Assembly (NCBI GenBank): GCA_019914995.1
Contig: CM034128.1
Location: 7,194,501 to 7,258,500 of the forward strand
Reading direction: 5' to 3'
DNA: 64,000 bases
DNA from: Acanthochlamys bracteata
Taxonomy: Eukaryota; Streptophyta; Magnoliopsida; Pandanales; Velloziaceae
Positions 1 through 18,520 of the stretch are shown one piece after another. The position numbers were made by a program, and so were the translations under genes. Position 1 is the first letter of the stretch. Each line of letters starts with the position of its first letter. The notes below the pieces were generated by a model that was not told where the DNA came from, did no database searches, and saw only the letters and a program-made list of their open reading frames with translations.

Positions 1-138
1 ATAAAAAAATCTCACTCCGTAGAATTCTTTTACACATTCTAAATTTTTAAATAAATTTTTTATATACTTATAAAATATGTATTAAAAAATATAAAATGGG
101 GAAAAATAGATAAGCAGCGTTTGAAACGCTATGCCAAA
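1..138. repeat. AT-rich MITE, right part
   Basis: AT-rich block ending in a GC-richer tip (GTTTGAAACGCTATGCCAAACGC). It resembles the other AT-rich snap-back repeats of this window, for example at 5,030-5,275 and 35,441-35,665, which share the string TTTATAAAATATGTATTAAAAAATATAAAAT or close variants. The left end is outside the window. It adjoins the MULE remnant and has probably cut off that element's left end. Confidence 0.4.
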
Positions 139-3100
139 CGCAGCCAGTGTCTTCGGCCAGTGAGCTTGCTGAGCTCTATTATTTTTTTTTTTTTGTAAAG
201 CTATTTTAGATTGTAGCCTAAACAGATTGAAAATACAACTTTGCTTAAATTGTTTGGCAATGTATCTAAAAAAAATCTGTTTTAATGTAAAATAGATGGA
301 GCTTTTCTAATTCACTGACAGCTAACTCACTTGTCAGTTATCAGTAAGCTTCCAGTGAGCTCACTTGTGTCTTAATAGTGAGCTCTCTAGTCTTGGGCCA
401 AAATAAAATCAAATATTATTTTTTTATACCAATAGTTGTTCAATACAGCTTAAATAGATTGAACATAATAGGATTTTTTTTTCAATGCAATTTGAAAAGA
501 TTCTGTACAGCATATAAGTGGTTATACAAAACTGTCAAAATAAAATTCATTTAAAAGTAAAACTTGAGAGGCATCAACTAAATCTTGTAAATTCTCATTG
601 CGCATACATGAACATACTACTGGATTCTTATCCTGATCATTAGTCCTCCTAACTTTCTTAAGCCGCACCACTGTATCTTCCAATGCTTGCAATAAGATTT
701 TGTATCCCTCAATAGTTTCAGCAGTTTCATAAACTATTTGGTTGAAAACCATTTGCAGTTGGATAGTTCTCAATAATTCAGCAATCTCATGGTTACTTAA
801 TGGACCTCTATTATACTTGACTCTGTACTTATTAGCATATTTTCTTCACCACTGAAGAATAAAATGATCGAATATTTCTATATCTGGACTCTGAAAGATT
901 TTCACAAGATGTCGACAAATAATTTCCATAAATTTAAAAAGTTAACATTCACATTTACCGTATTTTGTGGCAGGATTAAACTTCACTTTTCACTCACGCC
1001 GATCACATTATATTCGAGACATATAAATTTAGTCGTGTAGCTATCACAACCTTTTTCATCATTATGCAAAACATATTGAGACTGAGTTTTTTCGTATTCC
1101 TATTTAAACTTGTTATACATATTTTTGGTATATAGTTTTGCTACACTTTTCAAGACATCTGAGTTACTTTCTATAATGCGACACAAGTGTTTAGTCGCGT
1201 AATGTTTCTTTTTTTCTCAATAATTTTACTCAAGCATTTCTCATTATTCAGTACAAACTCTCGAATAATTGTTAAGGGATAAAAAAAATTCTTATATATA
1301 TCATTCATATCTTCGGAGCGTCTGATAGTATTAGAACCGGCATAGAAATGATCTAAATGATATACAGGTGCTCACTTTTGTCGAAACTCGTATATTCTTC
1401 GTAGCTATTCATTTTTTTACAACTCATATGTACACATCAATTCCTCCCATCTCTTTTCAAAGGTGTTAGGAATATAAGTTTTACGAATACACGACTTGAT
1501 ATCTTTTTTTTAAATTTGACTTCTTGAAATAAAATTTGAAAGCTTTTCGGCAAATTTTTTCATTAATGTGCCACAAACAAAATCTATATCTTGTATTCGG
1601 AGATACCTTTGTAATGACTGCAGTCATAGCTTTATCTTGATCTGTGATAATTGAAGATGGAGCACGTCCGCCCATAGTCAGGTCTGAAAAAGTCATTGAA
1701 AGGATTTTTCAGTCTCATCCAAAGTAGTGCACAGCCAAACTGAATTGACATTTTGTGATGGTTAACTCCGGTGAATGATGCAAATGGCATCTCATAAACA
1801 TTCTTACAGTAGATGGTGTCAAATAATACAACTCACTAAAATAATAAAACTGACAGCATGACCTACCATCTACCCAAAAAATTGATTGCCCTTGACTCTT
1901 CATCCATTTGTATTGTATAAAAAAATTTTGAATTTTCTATACTTTTCCTTTTAAAAAGGTTAAGCGATGCGGTAGTATCGCCATTGATAGGCTTCTTGTA
2001 TTCCTTCGAACGACACAAATGGTTCCAACAGTCTCTGTGTTCAAATCCATTTTGTAGTCCGTTAAATATATTTTTAATCTTAGTCATGGGTATGCCTTTA
2101 TTCCGAAATGAGTCGAAAAGACTTTTAGCTGCAATAGGTAAGTTTCTGCAAATGGACATGCGTATTCTTGTTGCAGAGCTAACAAGGTTGTGATTATTAT
2201 CACCTTCATAACCCACAACTTCTCATAATTCAGTAGGTTTTTTTTCACTCTCATTGTTACACAACACCTATATTTTGCCGTACTTGTATTTCTCTTCTGC
2301 TTAACGTCTTTTTCAGATTCGACGTCTATTTGTTGTGGTCGATGGCCTCGATGATTCCCAAAGCGGTCACAAATCATTTGACAAACAGTGACTTCATCTG
2401 AATAAGCACGGATCTTTTGCGTAATTCGAGCCACGGCGCTAAATCTCGGCTTTTCTATAATTTATATAAAAAATTGCTTTGCAGCTTCGAAGAGGCTTTC
2501 AAATGCCACCCCTAAGCATTGTGCTTTGTGATTTTCACTGGTCACGTTTGAAATTGGTAGAGAAGAAGACTCGACCTCGAAATCTGTAAACTCCTGCGAT
2601 ATGGCATAGTCAAACAAAATGAGGCTGGTTCCCGTCAACAAGAGGAAGACTTAGAGGAATAAATGGCAGGAGTAGCGGATGTAAGAATAAGAATAAGAGA
2701 GACAAAAAAAAAGTGTAGTTGATTTAGCTTTAGCTAGGAAGAAGTTCCTACTAAAACAGAGCTAAAAGCTAAACAAAGGAGAGATGTATCTCCCGCCATA
2801 ACAGAACAACAAGAGGGAAAGGGTATGTTGTAAGGAAATGATAAAATTACCCGCTTTAAATGTTGTTTAATTAGTGTTGTTTTATTATTCCTTTCTTGTT
2901 ATTTTCAATTGTTGTTCTTTCTGGCAGAGTAACGTGCATATATATTTAGAAAAAAATTATGCAAAACTAAATCTAATCTTCAAATGCTTACAACATTTGA
3001 TGTAATGTTTCAAAAATTCTTTTTTATTTCATCAAGCAATAATAAGATACATATAGAACAAGCTCATTGAGCATTACATTCACCGTAAACAATTTGACCG

Positions 3101-3658
3101 TAAACAAAAAAATTTTACGGAACTCTCACAGCAACAATATCACAAGCTTAGATTGCCATTCACTAGTAAAAAATACTTAACATTCGTTTACAAGACTCTA
3201 CACCTTTACATGAATGGCCTACATTATATCAAGATAAACACCCACATGTTCAAACATATTTGTAGACATCATTCACTACCCAAGAATCGGCATTCATGAA
3301 AAACAAAAAAAAAAGGAAAGCAAGTAGACACTTCCTCAAGACTGCACCGAGTGAGCCTAGAGCCACTCAAGGCTGAATCTGGCGAGCTCTAGAGAAGCCT
3401 ACACATGGGTCACCTCTTCCATCATCGGGCCTTCCTGAAAACAGAGGAAAGATTAAAAAAAAAAACATAAAATTAAACGCTGAAATAAAGATACCTGCAA
3501 TTGAATCTCTCCTTGCTCTGGCTCTAGTTCCAGATTGCATCATCACAGAAAAATTCAAAAAATCTATTAAAAAAAACATTGATAAAGAATTGAAAAGAAT
3601 AACAATACCAGCAAACGGTATTGTTATTAACAATAGAGTGATATATATATATATATAT
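139..3658 (-). mobile_element. Degenerate MULE-type transposon carrying a FAR1-like transposase
   Basis: This is inferred to be the remains of a transposase-bearing member of the family whose fold-back copy lies at 50,064-54,155. The left part (about 140-500) has the same CAGTGAGCTC motifs and a block resembling 51,485-51,600 (ACAATGCAACTTAAG there, TTCAATGCAATTTGAA here, next to a TTTAAATAGATCGAAC-like stretch). The right part (about 3,240-3,640) aligns block by block with 53,220-53,600: GGCATTCATGAAAAACAA, the AGAGGAAAGAT donor context, CCTTGCTCTGGCTCTAG, then ACAATACCAGCAA. The transposase relic between them reads on the minus strand, so the right end is its upstream side. The outermost terminal repeats are missing; the right one is interrupted by a palindromic MITE at 3,659. 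Confidence 0.6.
500..2610 (-). pseudogene. FAR1/FRS-like MULE transposase, broken
   Basis: Read 5' to 3' on the minus strand, the relic has the full FAR1-related order. A FAR1 DNA-binding domain lies at about 2,510-2,220 (VAFESLFEAAKQFF, then VCQMICDRFGNHRG, EKDVKQKRNTSTAKYRCC, MRVKK). The MULE transposase core lies at about 2,010-1,560 (FFYTIQMDEESR, IFWVDGRS, MPFASFTGVNHH, IITDQDKAMTAV, YRFCLWHINEK). A SWIM zinc finger lies at about 940-890 (CEC, then ICRHLVK), with a TAA stop just after CEC. The C-terminal helical part lies at about 770-640 (ETIEGYKILLQALEDTV). Reading-frame changes and stops separate these pieces, so no intact protein exists. The family includes both domesticated light-signalling factors (FHY3/FAR1) and mobile MULE transposases. 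The repeat-bounded setting favours a mobile origin. Confidence 0.75.
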
Positions 3659-4082
3659 GGGATAGGATATAGGCACTTCATTTGCTATACACACTCCATC
3701 GATTTTTTCGGCCATATTTGGCCGGAGAGATCTCCAAACACGATCTTTACCGTTGGATAAGTAGAACTATGAGTTGGAAACATTGTTAACAAATTTCAGT
3801 TCAATCGGACCACGAATCAATCTCCTTCCGGCTACTTGATCAAGATGACTTAAAAACTAAGAATATATATTTTGTCAACTTTTACTATTTGAGTCATCTT
3901 AATCAAATTGCCGGATGGAGGTCGATTCGTGGTCCGATTGAAGTAAAATTTTGTAAGCATATTTACAACTCAATGGTCTACTTATCCAACGGTGAAAATC
4001 GGATTTGGAGATCTCTCCAGCCAAATATAGTCGGAGAAATCGATAGAGTGCATATAGCACATGAAGTGCCTATATCCTATCC
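3659..4082. mobile_element. Palindromic MITE in a (TA)n tract
   Basis: A near-complete inverted repeat of 424 bp. The left tip is GGGATAGGATATAGGCACTTCA and the right end is its reverse complement. Inner blocks also mirror each other: GGAGAGATCTCC, CCGTTGGATAAGTAGA, CAATCGGACCACGAATC, CTTGATCAAGATGA. The AT-rich centre is near 3,865. Both sides abut (TA)n, so the target duplication cannot be defined. No coding capacity. It is inserted in the right end of the MULE remnant. Confidence 0.75.
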
Positions 4083-4279
4083 ATATATATATATATATAT
4101 CACTCTATGTGCAATTAACACTCCATCGGTTTCTCTGCCATATTTGGTTGGAGAGATCTCAAATCCGATCTTCACCATTACATATGTAGAACTATGAGTT
4201 ATAAACATGATGAAAAAATTTTAGTTCAATCGGACTACGAATCGACCTCTATTCGACAACTTGATTAATATGACTCATA

Positions 4280-4339
<60 letters not shown>

Positions 4340-4345
4340 AACTTT
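4083..4345. mobile_element. One arm of a second palindromic MITE, with (TA)n expansion
   Basis: About 4,100-4,280 repeats the left arm of the neighbouring MITE with divergence (ACTCCATCGGTTTCTCTGCCATATTTGG, TAGAACTATGAGTTA, CAATCGGACTACGAATCGAC). The opposite arm is missing. A (TA)n run at about 4,284-4,335 occupies the place of the central loop. Confidence 0.6.
4284..4335. repeat. (TA)n microsatellite
   Basis: About 26 uninterrupted TA units between the surviving MITE arm and unique AT-rich DNA. Confidence 0.95.
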
Positions 4346-6013
4346 TACTATATATATATGTCTGAATCAACTCCAATGGATGGGTCAACAGGTCAATTCG
4401 AAAACCGTCAAGATCGTCTCGAATCAAATCTCTGAATTGAATCATAATAGTTTATTTGCATGTCCGGATCAATTTAAATCCCTGATTGATAATTTCAAGA
4501 TATATTCAGATGATCGGGTTCAAATTGGACAATTATGAATTATAGATAATGTTAAAGGAGGATTTCCGAAACCTTAAATTTGTCATCAAACAATCCTATA
4601 ACAATTTAGAAATCATTTCAGAACAATAAGAAACTTTTCTAAGAAAAATTATTTAAAGAATTTTCAAGAAACAAATTTAATTTATTCAAAAACAATTTTT
4701 TTAAAATACTATAAAAGTTTTACTAAAAGCTAAATATTAAAATAAAATATAGTGAAATAAAATGAAAAATTTTGCTAAGCGCTGATATCGCTGAAAGCCT
4801 TATCCCCGCCAAAGTTGTTTGGATTGGGTCCCGGTTCCGGTCAGAGCCGACCCATGAATACCCCTAGCCATTAGACAAGTTGCATCCATCAATACATTCA
4901 ATCTTTAAAATGTTGGTAAATCTTCGTCAACAGGGACTCACCGATCATGATGAATTAATTTATCATGGCCTTACAAACGTGAAATGCACAACGTATTCCT
5001 CTCCAACAAAAACTAGAAAGTCTGCATTTTAGAATTGCTTATAAAATAAAACTTTTTTAAAATAAAAAATATATATTATTATTTTTGAAAAATAAATTTT
5101 ATTTTTTTCTTTTAAAAGAAATAATAAAAATATACAATAAATAGATTTCATTATGTACACTATCTAAAATTTTAAATAAATTTTCTAAATACTTATAAAA
5201 TATATATTAAAAACTATGAAATAAAAAAATTGAAAAGTAATATTTGGAATGCAATCCCAAACGCGCTATTAGAATGTGTATTTTTATTTTTATAACTCAC
5301 TTTTTTTAACTAAAAATTAACTCTCAACTCAATTTCAACTACACAAAAAATAAAAAATTAAATTCACTTTCCATAATACTTTTTGTAATAACTCCTGAAT
5401 CCTAAAAGAAGTTTCTGATATCGCGAGCTCCAGGAACCAAGCTATCGCCATTTGTCAATAAAAAGCAGACTACTCATGCAAACCCATATTTAAAATAGCT
5501 GTAAAACTAAATTTTTTGAAAAAAATTTCAAATATTCTTTTTATATGGAAAAATTTTGGTACAATTTTCTCTTTCAATTTGGTTAAGTTTCCAGCGACCT
5601 TCCAATGAAACCAAGCATTTTGATTGAAACTATATACAAGTAAAAGAATTCATAAATATGTTCCAACTGTACAGTTCATTACACAATACAAAAGCCAGGC
5701 TAGATATATAAATGCTTATTGGCTTCACTACAAGCAGATTGTTGAAACATCCTGCAAAAGAAGAAAAATTACTTGCGTTCATCTACGTAAACCAATGAGA
5801 TCACCGTGTTTCTTAAACAAACAATATAAGCTCAAAGAAATCTCTGGAAAACATTGAAAACTGCAAAGAAAAAAATCATTAAATTATAGGAATCTCTATT
5901 CCAATGCTGACGAAAGAAGTGCATGTTCCTTTGAGCTGAACAATGGTATTACAACATAGCTATAGACATCACGATAATAGGAGAATCACTAAGACCTGCA
6001 GGAAGAAATTACC
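4346..6013. other. Intergenic, AT-rich, one MITE-like block
   Basis: No coding region can be supported. An AT-rich block at about 5,030-5,275 ending in CCCAAACGCGCTATT belongs to the window's AT-rich MITE family. The part close to 6,013 probably includes the 3' UTR of the PHAF1 gene on the minus strand, but I see no decisive polyadenylation signal. Confidence 0.5.
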
Positions 6014-12243
<6,230 letters not shown>

Positions 12244-12530
12244 CGCCCCCCAATTGAATCACCTACCCAATTAAAAATCTCTGAAGTCACGATTTTCTCT
12301 ATCCGTTCAAAGGAATTGAACTTTTACTTGATCAATTGCTTCCTCGCTGTGGTGATTTTGTTTTGAGTTGCGAGTTCTCTCGCTTGCATGTTTTCTTTGT
12401 TCTGTTTCTTTTCGTTGCGTGCGGGAAACACACAATGAAAGGAAGCAGACGGTTCGTTTTCGACGCTGTCGGTTCGGTTCGGCTCTAAACAACGATATGT
12501 GAAATAAACTTAATTGGACCGAAATAATTA
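12244..12530 (-). promoter_or_regulatory. 5' UTR and promoter side of the PHAF1 gene
   Basis: Sequence immediately upstream of the first PHAF1 ATG on the minus strand, less AT-rich than the flank beyond 12,530. No clear TATA box was recognised. Open frames here are short and overlap one another, so I read them as leader sequence. Confidence 0.35.
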
Positions 12531-12795
12531 ATTAGGAGTGTTTTTTAGATTGAATTCTTTTTAAACGAAAAATATTTTTATTTCTTTAAGAAATAAAATT
12601 TCTTTTTTTAGTAAAATAAATTTTACTTTTTATTAAAAATAATAATAATAAATAATAAAAAGTTTCAATATATAAAATTTTTTTATACTTTTTAATTTTA
12701 AATAAATTAATTAATATCTATAAAAAATATATTAAAAAATAGAAAATAAAATTAAAAAATTATTTTTTGAAAATTAACGTAAAACGGGCTCTGGG
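12531..12795. repeat. AT-rich MITE-like block
   Basis: Starts GGAGTGTTTTTTAGATTG and ends AAACGGGCTC, with an internal poly-A/T palindrome of the same style as the blocks at 28,601-28,850 and 35,441-35,665. No coding capacity. Confidence 0.45.
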
Positions 12796-12915
12796 TGCAG
12801 TTTCGTTGTTTCAGTGACTGCTTTTATTCGGTAAGAAACTGAACCATTTATAACAGCCTTTTCTTATAATTAGTTTACCTTGGAAATTTCGAAGGACGTT
12901 CACTTAAACTACCGC

Positions 12916-13707
12916 CATAGTTATCAGAACAGAACCGATCCGTTCGGGTCGACCCAAAAACCGTCGACCTGAACAGTAAATTGGTCCGAATTTGTAAAAA
13001 GACTATTTATGCAATCAATCCGTTTCGATCCGTTCTGACCTGCTCAAACCCGATCGACCCGTCCGTCCGGATCAAATCAGGTTAAAATTCTTTTAAAAAA
13101 ATTAATTAAAAAATTTTTTTAAAATTAATTAAAAAATTTTAAAATGATGATATATTTAATACAAAAATAATTATTAATAGCTATATGTTGAAAAATGATA
13201 TATAGTTTAGATTTTATATTTGGATGTGATAATGTAAAAATATAATTACTTATATCTTATTTGTAAATATCAATTATTAGTGATTTTTAAATTTTTATAT
13301 TGTAAAATATTTAGACTCAAATATGTATATCTTAAAAAGTTAGTTATATCTCTTTTATGATTTCTCTATTTTATGATTTTATCTTTTTCTAATCTCCTAA
13401 TTTATTTAAATATTTTTTATTATAAATTTTAGTTGTTATTATTATTATTGGTGGTGGATTTCAATTTTCGCTGTGATTATTATTGCTGTTGTTATTAATA
13501 GTAATGTTATAATAAAAATATTTTAATTTTTTGTTATGATTGCTGTTGCTATTATTATTGGTTGTGTCATTAGCAGTAGATTTCTTACTATAATTATTGT
13601 TATTATTAATTAAAAATATTTTACTATTATTGACCCGACGGTTTGACCCAAGAACCGTAATCCGGAAAGTTTTTCGGTTCGATATTCGGTCCAGTTCTTA
13701 CAACTAT
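12916..13707. mobile_element. Non-autonomous hAT-like element with near-perfect 8-9 bp target duplication
   Basis: The left end reads ATAGTTATCAGAACAGAACC. The right end, reverse-complemented, reads ATAGTTGTAAGAACTGGACC, an imperfect terminal inverted repeat followed on both sides by GACCC/GGGTC-rich subterminal DNA. The flanks are AACTACCGC (12,907-12,915) and AACTACAGC (13,708-13,716), a direct duplication with one mismatch and a length consistent with hAT insertion. The interior is AT-rich with no protein. Confidence 0.65.
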
Positions 13708-15242
13708 AACTACAGCACTTATTTGGGGGAGCTAAAATGAAAGAACTTATCGGAATAATAAATTATTTCATAGGAGAATCTGGACAAAAGAAGTTTATAT
13801 TTCCAAAAAGAAAATATTGAGAATGGCGCTTTGGTAATAAATACTTAAAAAAGGAGAAATAAATAAGTAAATTATTCTCGACATATATAGATGATATATG
13901 TATAATTTTTTTTTACTTTAATATATTTTTTAAACCATATCACTTTTTATATTTTCTAATAAAATTAATATTTGACATTCATTTAACTTATAAACATATT
14001 TCTTACAATAAAAATTTATAAGAAAAAGTTTTCAATTAATATTTTATGAATAATAAGTAACATTTGTAATTAACAAGCTTGTGAAATTTTTTTCATATAA
14101 GTGAACTTTTTATTTAATATATTTATATAATATATTTAATTTCAAATATTTTTAAAAATTAATTCAAAATATGTTAGGGTCAGTATTCTTTTTATAAATT
14201 TTCTAGCTTATCGAAACTAAATTATTCTTGAACTGATTTTGAAGCCATTATTTTGATAAGTTGTGGTATGACTTAGAGAACGTTTATGAATGTCTACATT
14301 AAGAAAATTTCCTAAATAAAAAATACTTTAAAGATTTTCCAAGAAACGAACTTGAGTTTTTTTTTATAAAAAAAAAAAGTAAAAAGTATAAACATAACGA
14401 CATCCGTAATTTTCAAAATTTTTAACAAACATTATAAATTATTATAAGAAACTTATTAAAAATGTAAAAGCTTTTGGAGAATGAAAAATAATACTATAAA
14501 TACTGCCGAACATCCTTATTCGATAAACCACCAGCAAGCGGTTTGTCGAACTTATAAATAAGCCCTCTCCATTTGCTAGTGAATTTGAACAACTAATTTA
14601 GACAAAATGCAGTTATATAATTAGTTTTTGAGCATCCAATTCTAGCTTACGTTTGCAAAGATAAATATTTTTGTCTACGATGATAAGTCATCAAAATAAT
14701 AATTTGTAGAATGTTCACCAAATAGCAAATTGTAAAGTCATTTTTTCTAAAGCAAAATTTTCCAAATTATAGTTATGAATTTAATGATAAATAGATCCTA
14801 ATCCAAGTCGTTTAATAGCTATCAAGCTCCGACTTTTATAAGAGGTTATGATTAGATTTTTATACTTGTATGACAGATTATTATTGGTCGATGAATGCTA
14901 GTAATGAATAACTCTCACAATGAATGCTAATAATGAATATCTCTCACGATGAATGCTAGTAAATTAGTGGCTTTGATTTCTGACACATATATAATAACCA
15001 TGAACTTTTATTGTTTAATTAGAAAAAAGCCATGTTAGGATCCGCTACATAAGCTTCTTTTGACCTTATTGTGCGTGCGCTATATTACGAGCAATACTTT
15101 TAGTTAGTGTAATGAAAAGTAGCTAATGGCATGTTTTAATTATACAAAATTAAGTTTCACAAAAGCGAGTTTTGTAAAAATGAAGTATGATGAAAAATAG
15201 AATTTAGTAAAAGTAGAATTCAGAGTGATAATTAAAATATAT
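13708..15242. other. AT-rich intergenic stretch
   Basis: No gene, RNA gene or element with definable ends was recognised. A short local repeat (ATGAATGCTAGTAATGAATA and variants, with CTCTCACAATGAATGC) lies near 14,890-14,960. Confidence 0.5.
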
Positions 15243-17000
15243 TGTAATCCCAAGGTTGATTTTGATAATAACAAATATTAAAAATTCTAGTTTATGAGTT
15301 AAGTGAACTAATGGTTTAAACTAAGCAGTGCAAAATTAAAAATACAAGTTTTTTCTACTAAATAGTCATAGTTCAGCCAGCTACTTTATAGAATACTCTA
15401 TATCAAGCGTAAAAGAAAATTGGCTAAGTGTTGAAGTAGCAAAGTAGAGCAGATCGGTCAGATTAGAACATAGGAGCTGAATTGAGCAGAACAGAAGAGT
15501 CTCATGAGAACAGTCGACTAGCTTGTTGCTAATCATGTGATTTCAGAGGTAGATTTGATTGTGATGCAAGTTCAGTTTGAGCATGATATTTTACTAGAAT
15601 TAGAACAACATGCACACAACAATTTTGACTAGAGAGTTCATTAAATTATGGTATATACAACTTTGGAAAATTCGTGGAAGATAGGAAAAAATTTAGAAAA
15701 CACACATTGTAGAAAATCAGAAACATTGAAACCTATTTTTAGAAAAAATTTGATCTTTGAAGTCAAAATTTGATGACATGTTGAACATCATATCTATTAT
15801 CATTTCACATCAAGCACTGCAGAAAATTGCAACAAATGAAGATTAAAAATATAGTGCAAAGGTGCCATCAGAACCACTCTTTCAACATGCCAGAATTAAG
15901 TTCAGGATTTGAATATCAATTTTAATTCAAAGAAAGGACAAGGATCCAATTATAAAGAGTATACATATACTTGATCTACCATTTTGCTACCACGATACAT
16001 CACACTAATATGCTATATGGAACTACCACACAAATTGAGCAAAACTATGAAGCTAGTAAAAAAATAGTCTACAAAGGACTTTCATACAAGATTCGCAAGA
16101 TGAAATTCAATCATTCTTTCACTGCATATCGGAGTTGATTTTAATGGAACATCCAGATCATAATACACTTCAAATCACTAACATTCTTCACTAAAAAACA
16201 AATCTATACATTGCAGTCACAACAAACAAGTTGATACGAAGCCATCTTAGAACTGATTAACACCCGACGGGAACCTCTCATGGATGATCTATGAACTCAG
16301 AAGGAAAATTTGAATTTGAGCTTGATGTATTGCAAACGCCTGATTAGTTCATCGTCTCCATACTATGGACCATCAGAAACAGCAAAAAAATTGAACAATA
16401 GACAAAGAAAGAGAGCACACGCGAGAGAATTTGAAATCACCGACAAGCTTATTTAATGCTATAAAATAAAGATCAAATTAAGCCATACCAGTATGAGCAA
16501 TTGAGATTTAAAATGCTAGTTGAAAGATTTAATGATATTATACTTATCTCTCTCAAGATCCATCCGTTAAAACATACCTGATGGAACCTCAAATGGCAGC
16601 GGCATAGAAGAGCAAGTTGATAACACTGTAGCAGACTGTTGGTAGTTTATCTCGATAAGTGAACCGGTTGAGGTAATAGTGTTTGGTTAAACATATTATC
16701 TTGGTATTGTAGCAACTTGATAAGAATTAGTGAAATTCACTCATGATAAAGAGTGGCCATGGACGTAAGAAAATTTATTTGCCGAATCATGTAAATTCTG
16801 CGTGTTTGTGTGTTGAATAATTTTCTTATATTGCTTGCACTTGAACTAAATAGAGAATGCTAAACAGAAAATATGTTTACGTCCAATTAACTATAGTGCT
16901 ACTAAATTGCAGAAAACTAAGGTTTGTTAAGTTATAAATACTACATTAAATTTTTAGCTACCAACATAATTCACCCCTCTCCTTTTGAGTTAGTTGTACA
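15243..17000 (+). mobile_element. Possible LTR fragment of a Ty1-copia (Sirevirus-like) element
   Basis: It begins TGTAATCCCAAGGTTGATTTTGATAATAAC and ends near AATTCACCCCTCTCCTTTTGAG. Close to the right end is AGTGGCCATGGACGTAAG followed by TTGCCGAATCATGTAAATTC, which resembles the transcript-end segment of Sirevirus-type LTRs. No matching target duplication, primer site or polyprotein is adjacent, so this is a truncated or decayed piece. Assignment is from motif resemblance only. Confidence 0.4.
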
Positions 17001-18520
17001 GGTTTAACCAACAAAATATATAAAGAAAAATTTGAAATTAAATTTTGATAGAAGTACAGTTTGGTAGAGAAATAGAAAAAAAATTCGTAGTAATTGAAAC
17101 ACATAAAGTGATGGAACTTAAAACTTTAAGGGAAAAGTTAAATCTTTTGTAATTAAAACATTCCTTAAGATATAGTTTTTTTTAGAAAAGATTACCAAAT
17201 CTCTGATACTAAAAAAAAGTAACTATCAAAAGCGATAGTTTGGGATCTATTTTCATGTGATTTGAGCCCAAATAGTAAAAATAAGTTTTAATGACATCAA
17301 ACCAAGAATAAAGTGAAAAGAAATCAAGGCATACAATTCGACCATCAAATTTTGATAAAAGCTACATGACTTAACAACAGGGAATACGATTAAGTATTGT
17401 TTAAACAATGTGTCACCCTATGCATGTGTGAGTCTCTCACTTCATTATTTTTGTCCATATAAAACGCCTTATCTTGCTAAAATATCTTATTGTCAAGTTA
17501 AGATGTTTATATAAGAAAAGTCGAAAGTAAAGTAGAAATCTCGAACACTTCTGCCGTATTTTAGTTTCTTAAAATGACTTTCATGAACATAAGTTTCGTG
17601 AAAATAAACTTTGATAAAAAATAGTTTTGTAGAATTACCGACTAACATAACAACGAGTTCAATCGAGAAAAGGGACACACTCGAGAGATAGAATCTAATG
17701 AAACCATCGCGGTTCGGATCCGATTTAATTTTACTTACTGTTTAAATGTCATTTAATTTTACTTACTGTTTAAATGTCACACAGTCGATAAAATTACCGA
17801 TTTTATAAAATTCGTCAGCAAGTTGCACAAACGCACTAACTAAATCCTTTTTCAAGTCGATAGTTAGCTAATTTACTGACTACGTCCCGCAATTAGTCGG
17901 TAAAATTTTGAAAATTACCGACGAGAATATTTTCAAACAATAATGCCGAATATTAGCAACTGTTTTCTATTAGTTAGTAGATTTCAATTGGTGACTAAAT
18001 ACATAAAGTGACATTTAGAGTAGATATTTGTAGAAGTGAAGTTCAATGTACAAGTGAAATCCTAAATGGCAACTAAAACACCTGAAGTAATCCGACAAAA
18101 TCTAGAGGGAGAAGTAGAGTTTAGAAAACTAAAACATGGCCTTAAAGGTTTTTATAAGGTATGTTAGATATCTTGGCAGATGGAGATCTTTTCTAAAGAT
18201 ATTATATAGAAACTTTTTCTACCAATATTTCTCATTATCCGATCAAAGTAATTTTTGTTGTTTATTGAAATGATAGGGAGGATATAAATGCAGAGCCTCA
18301 TTATAACTAATAACTAAGGTTTGTAACAAATCATTGGAAGTCTTATAATAATTCTTTCTAAACTCTCTTTAAGTATTCTGCTTTCCTTCTTTCTGTCAAG
18401 TGTATACAAATTTTTCAGCTATCTGTGGATAATGTCTTTTGGGTAAAGACTAAAGATTGATTTCGCCACAAAGGATTGACTAAATATTGAAGCAAGGTAA
18501 AACTTTAAGCCCCTAACAAG
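17001..18520. other. AT-rich stretch with CACTA-like subterminal motifs
   Basis: A perfect 28-bp tandem duplication occurs at 17,723-17,750 and 17,751-17,778. Around it (about 17,630-17,990) the motif ACCGAC/GTCGG(T) recurs in both orientations beside AAAATTACCG. This pattern resembles CACTA transposon subterminal repeats, but no CACTA end or transposase is visible. No gene is supported. Confidence 0.35.
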
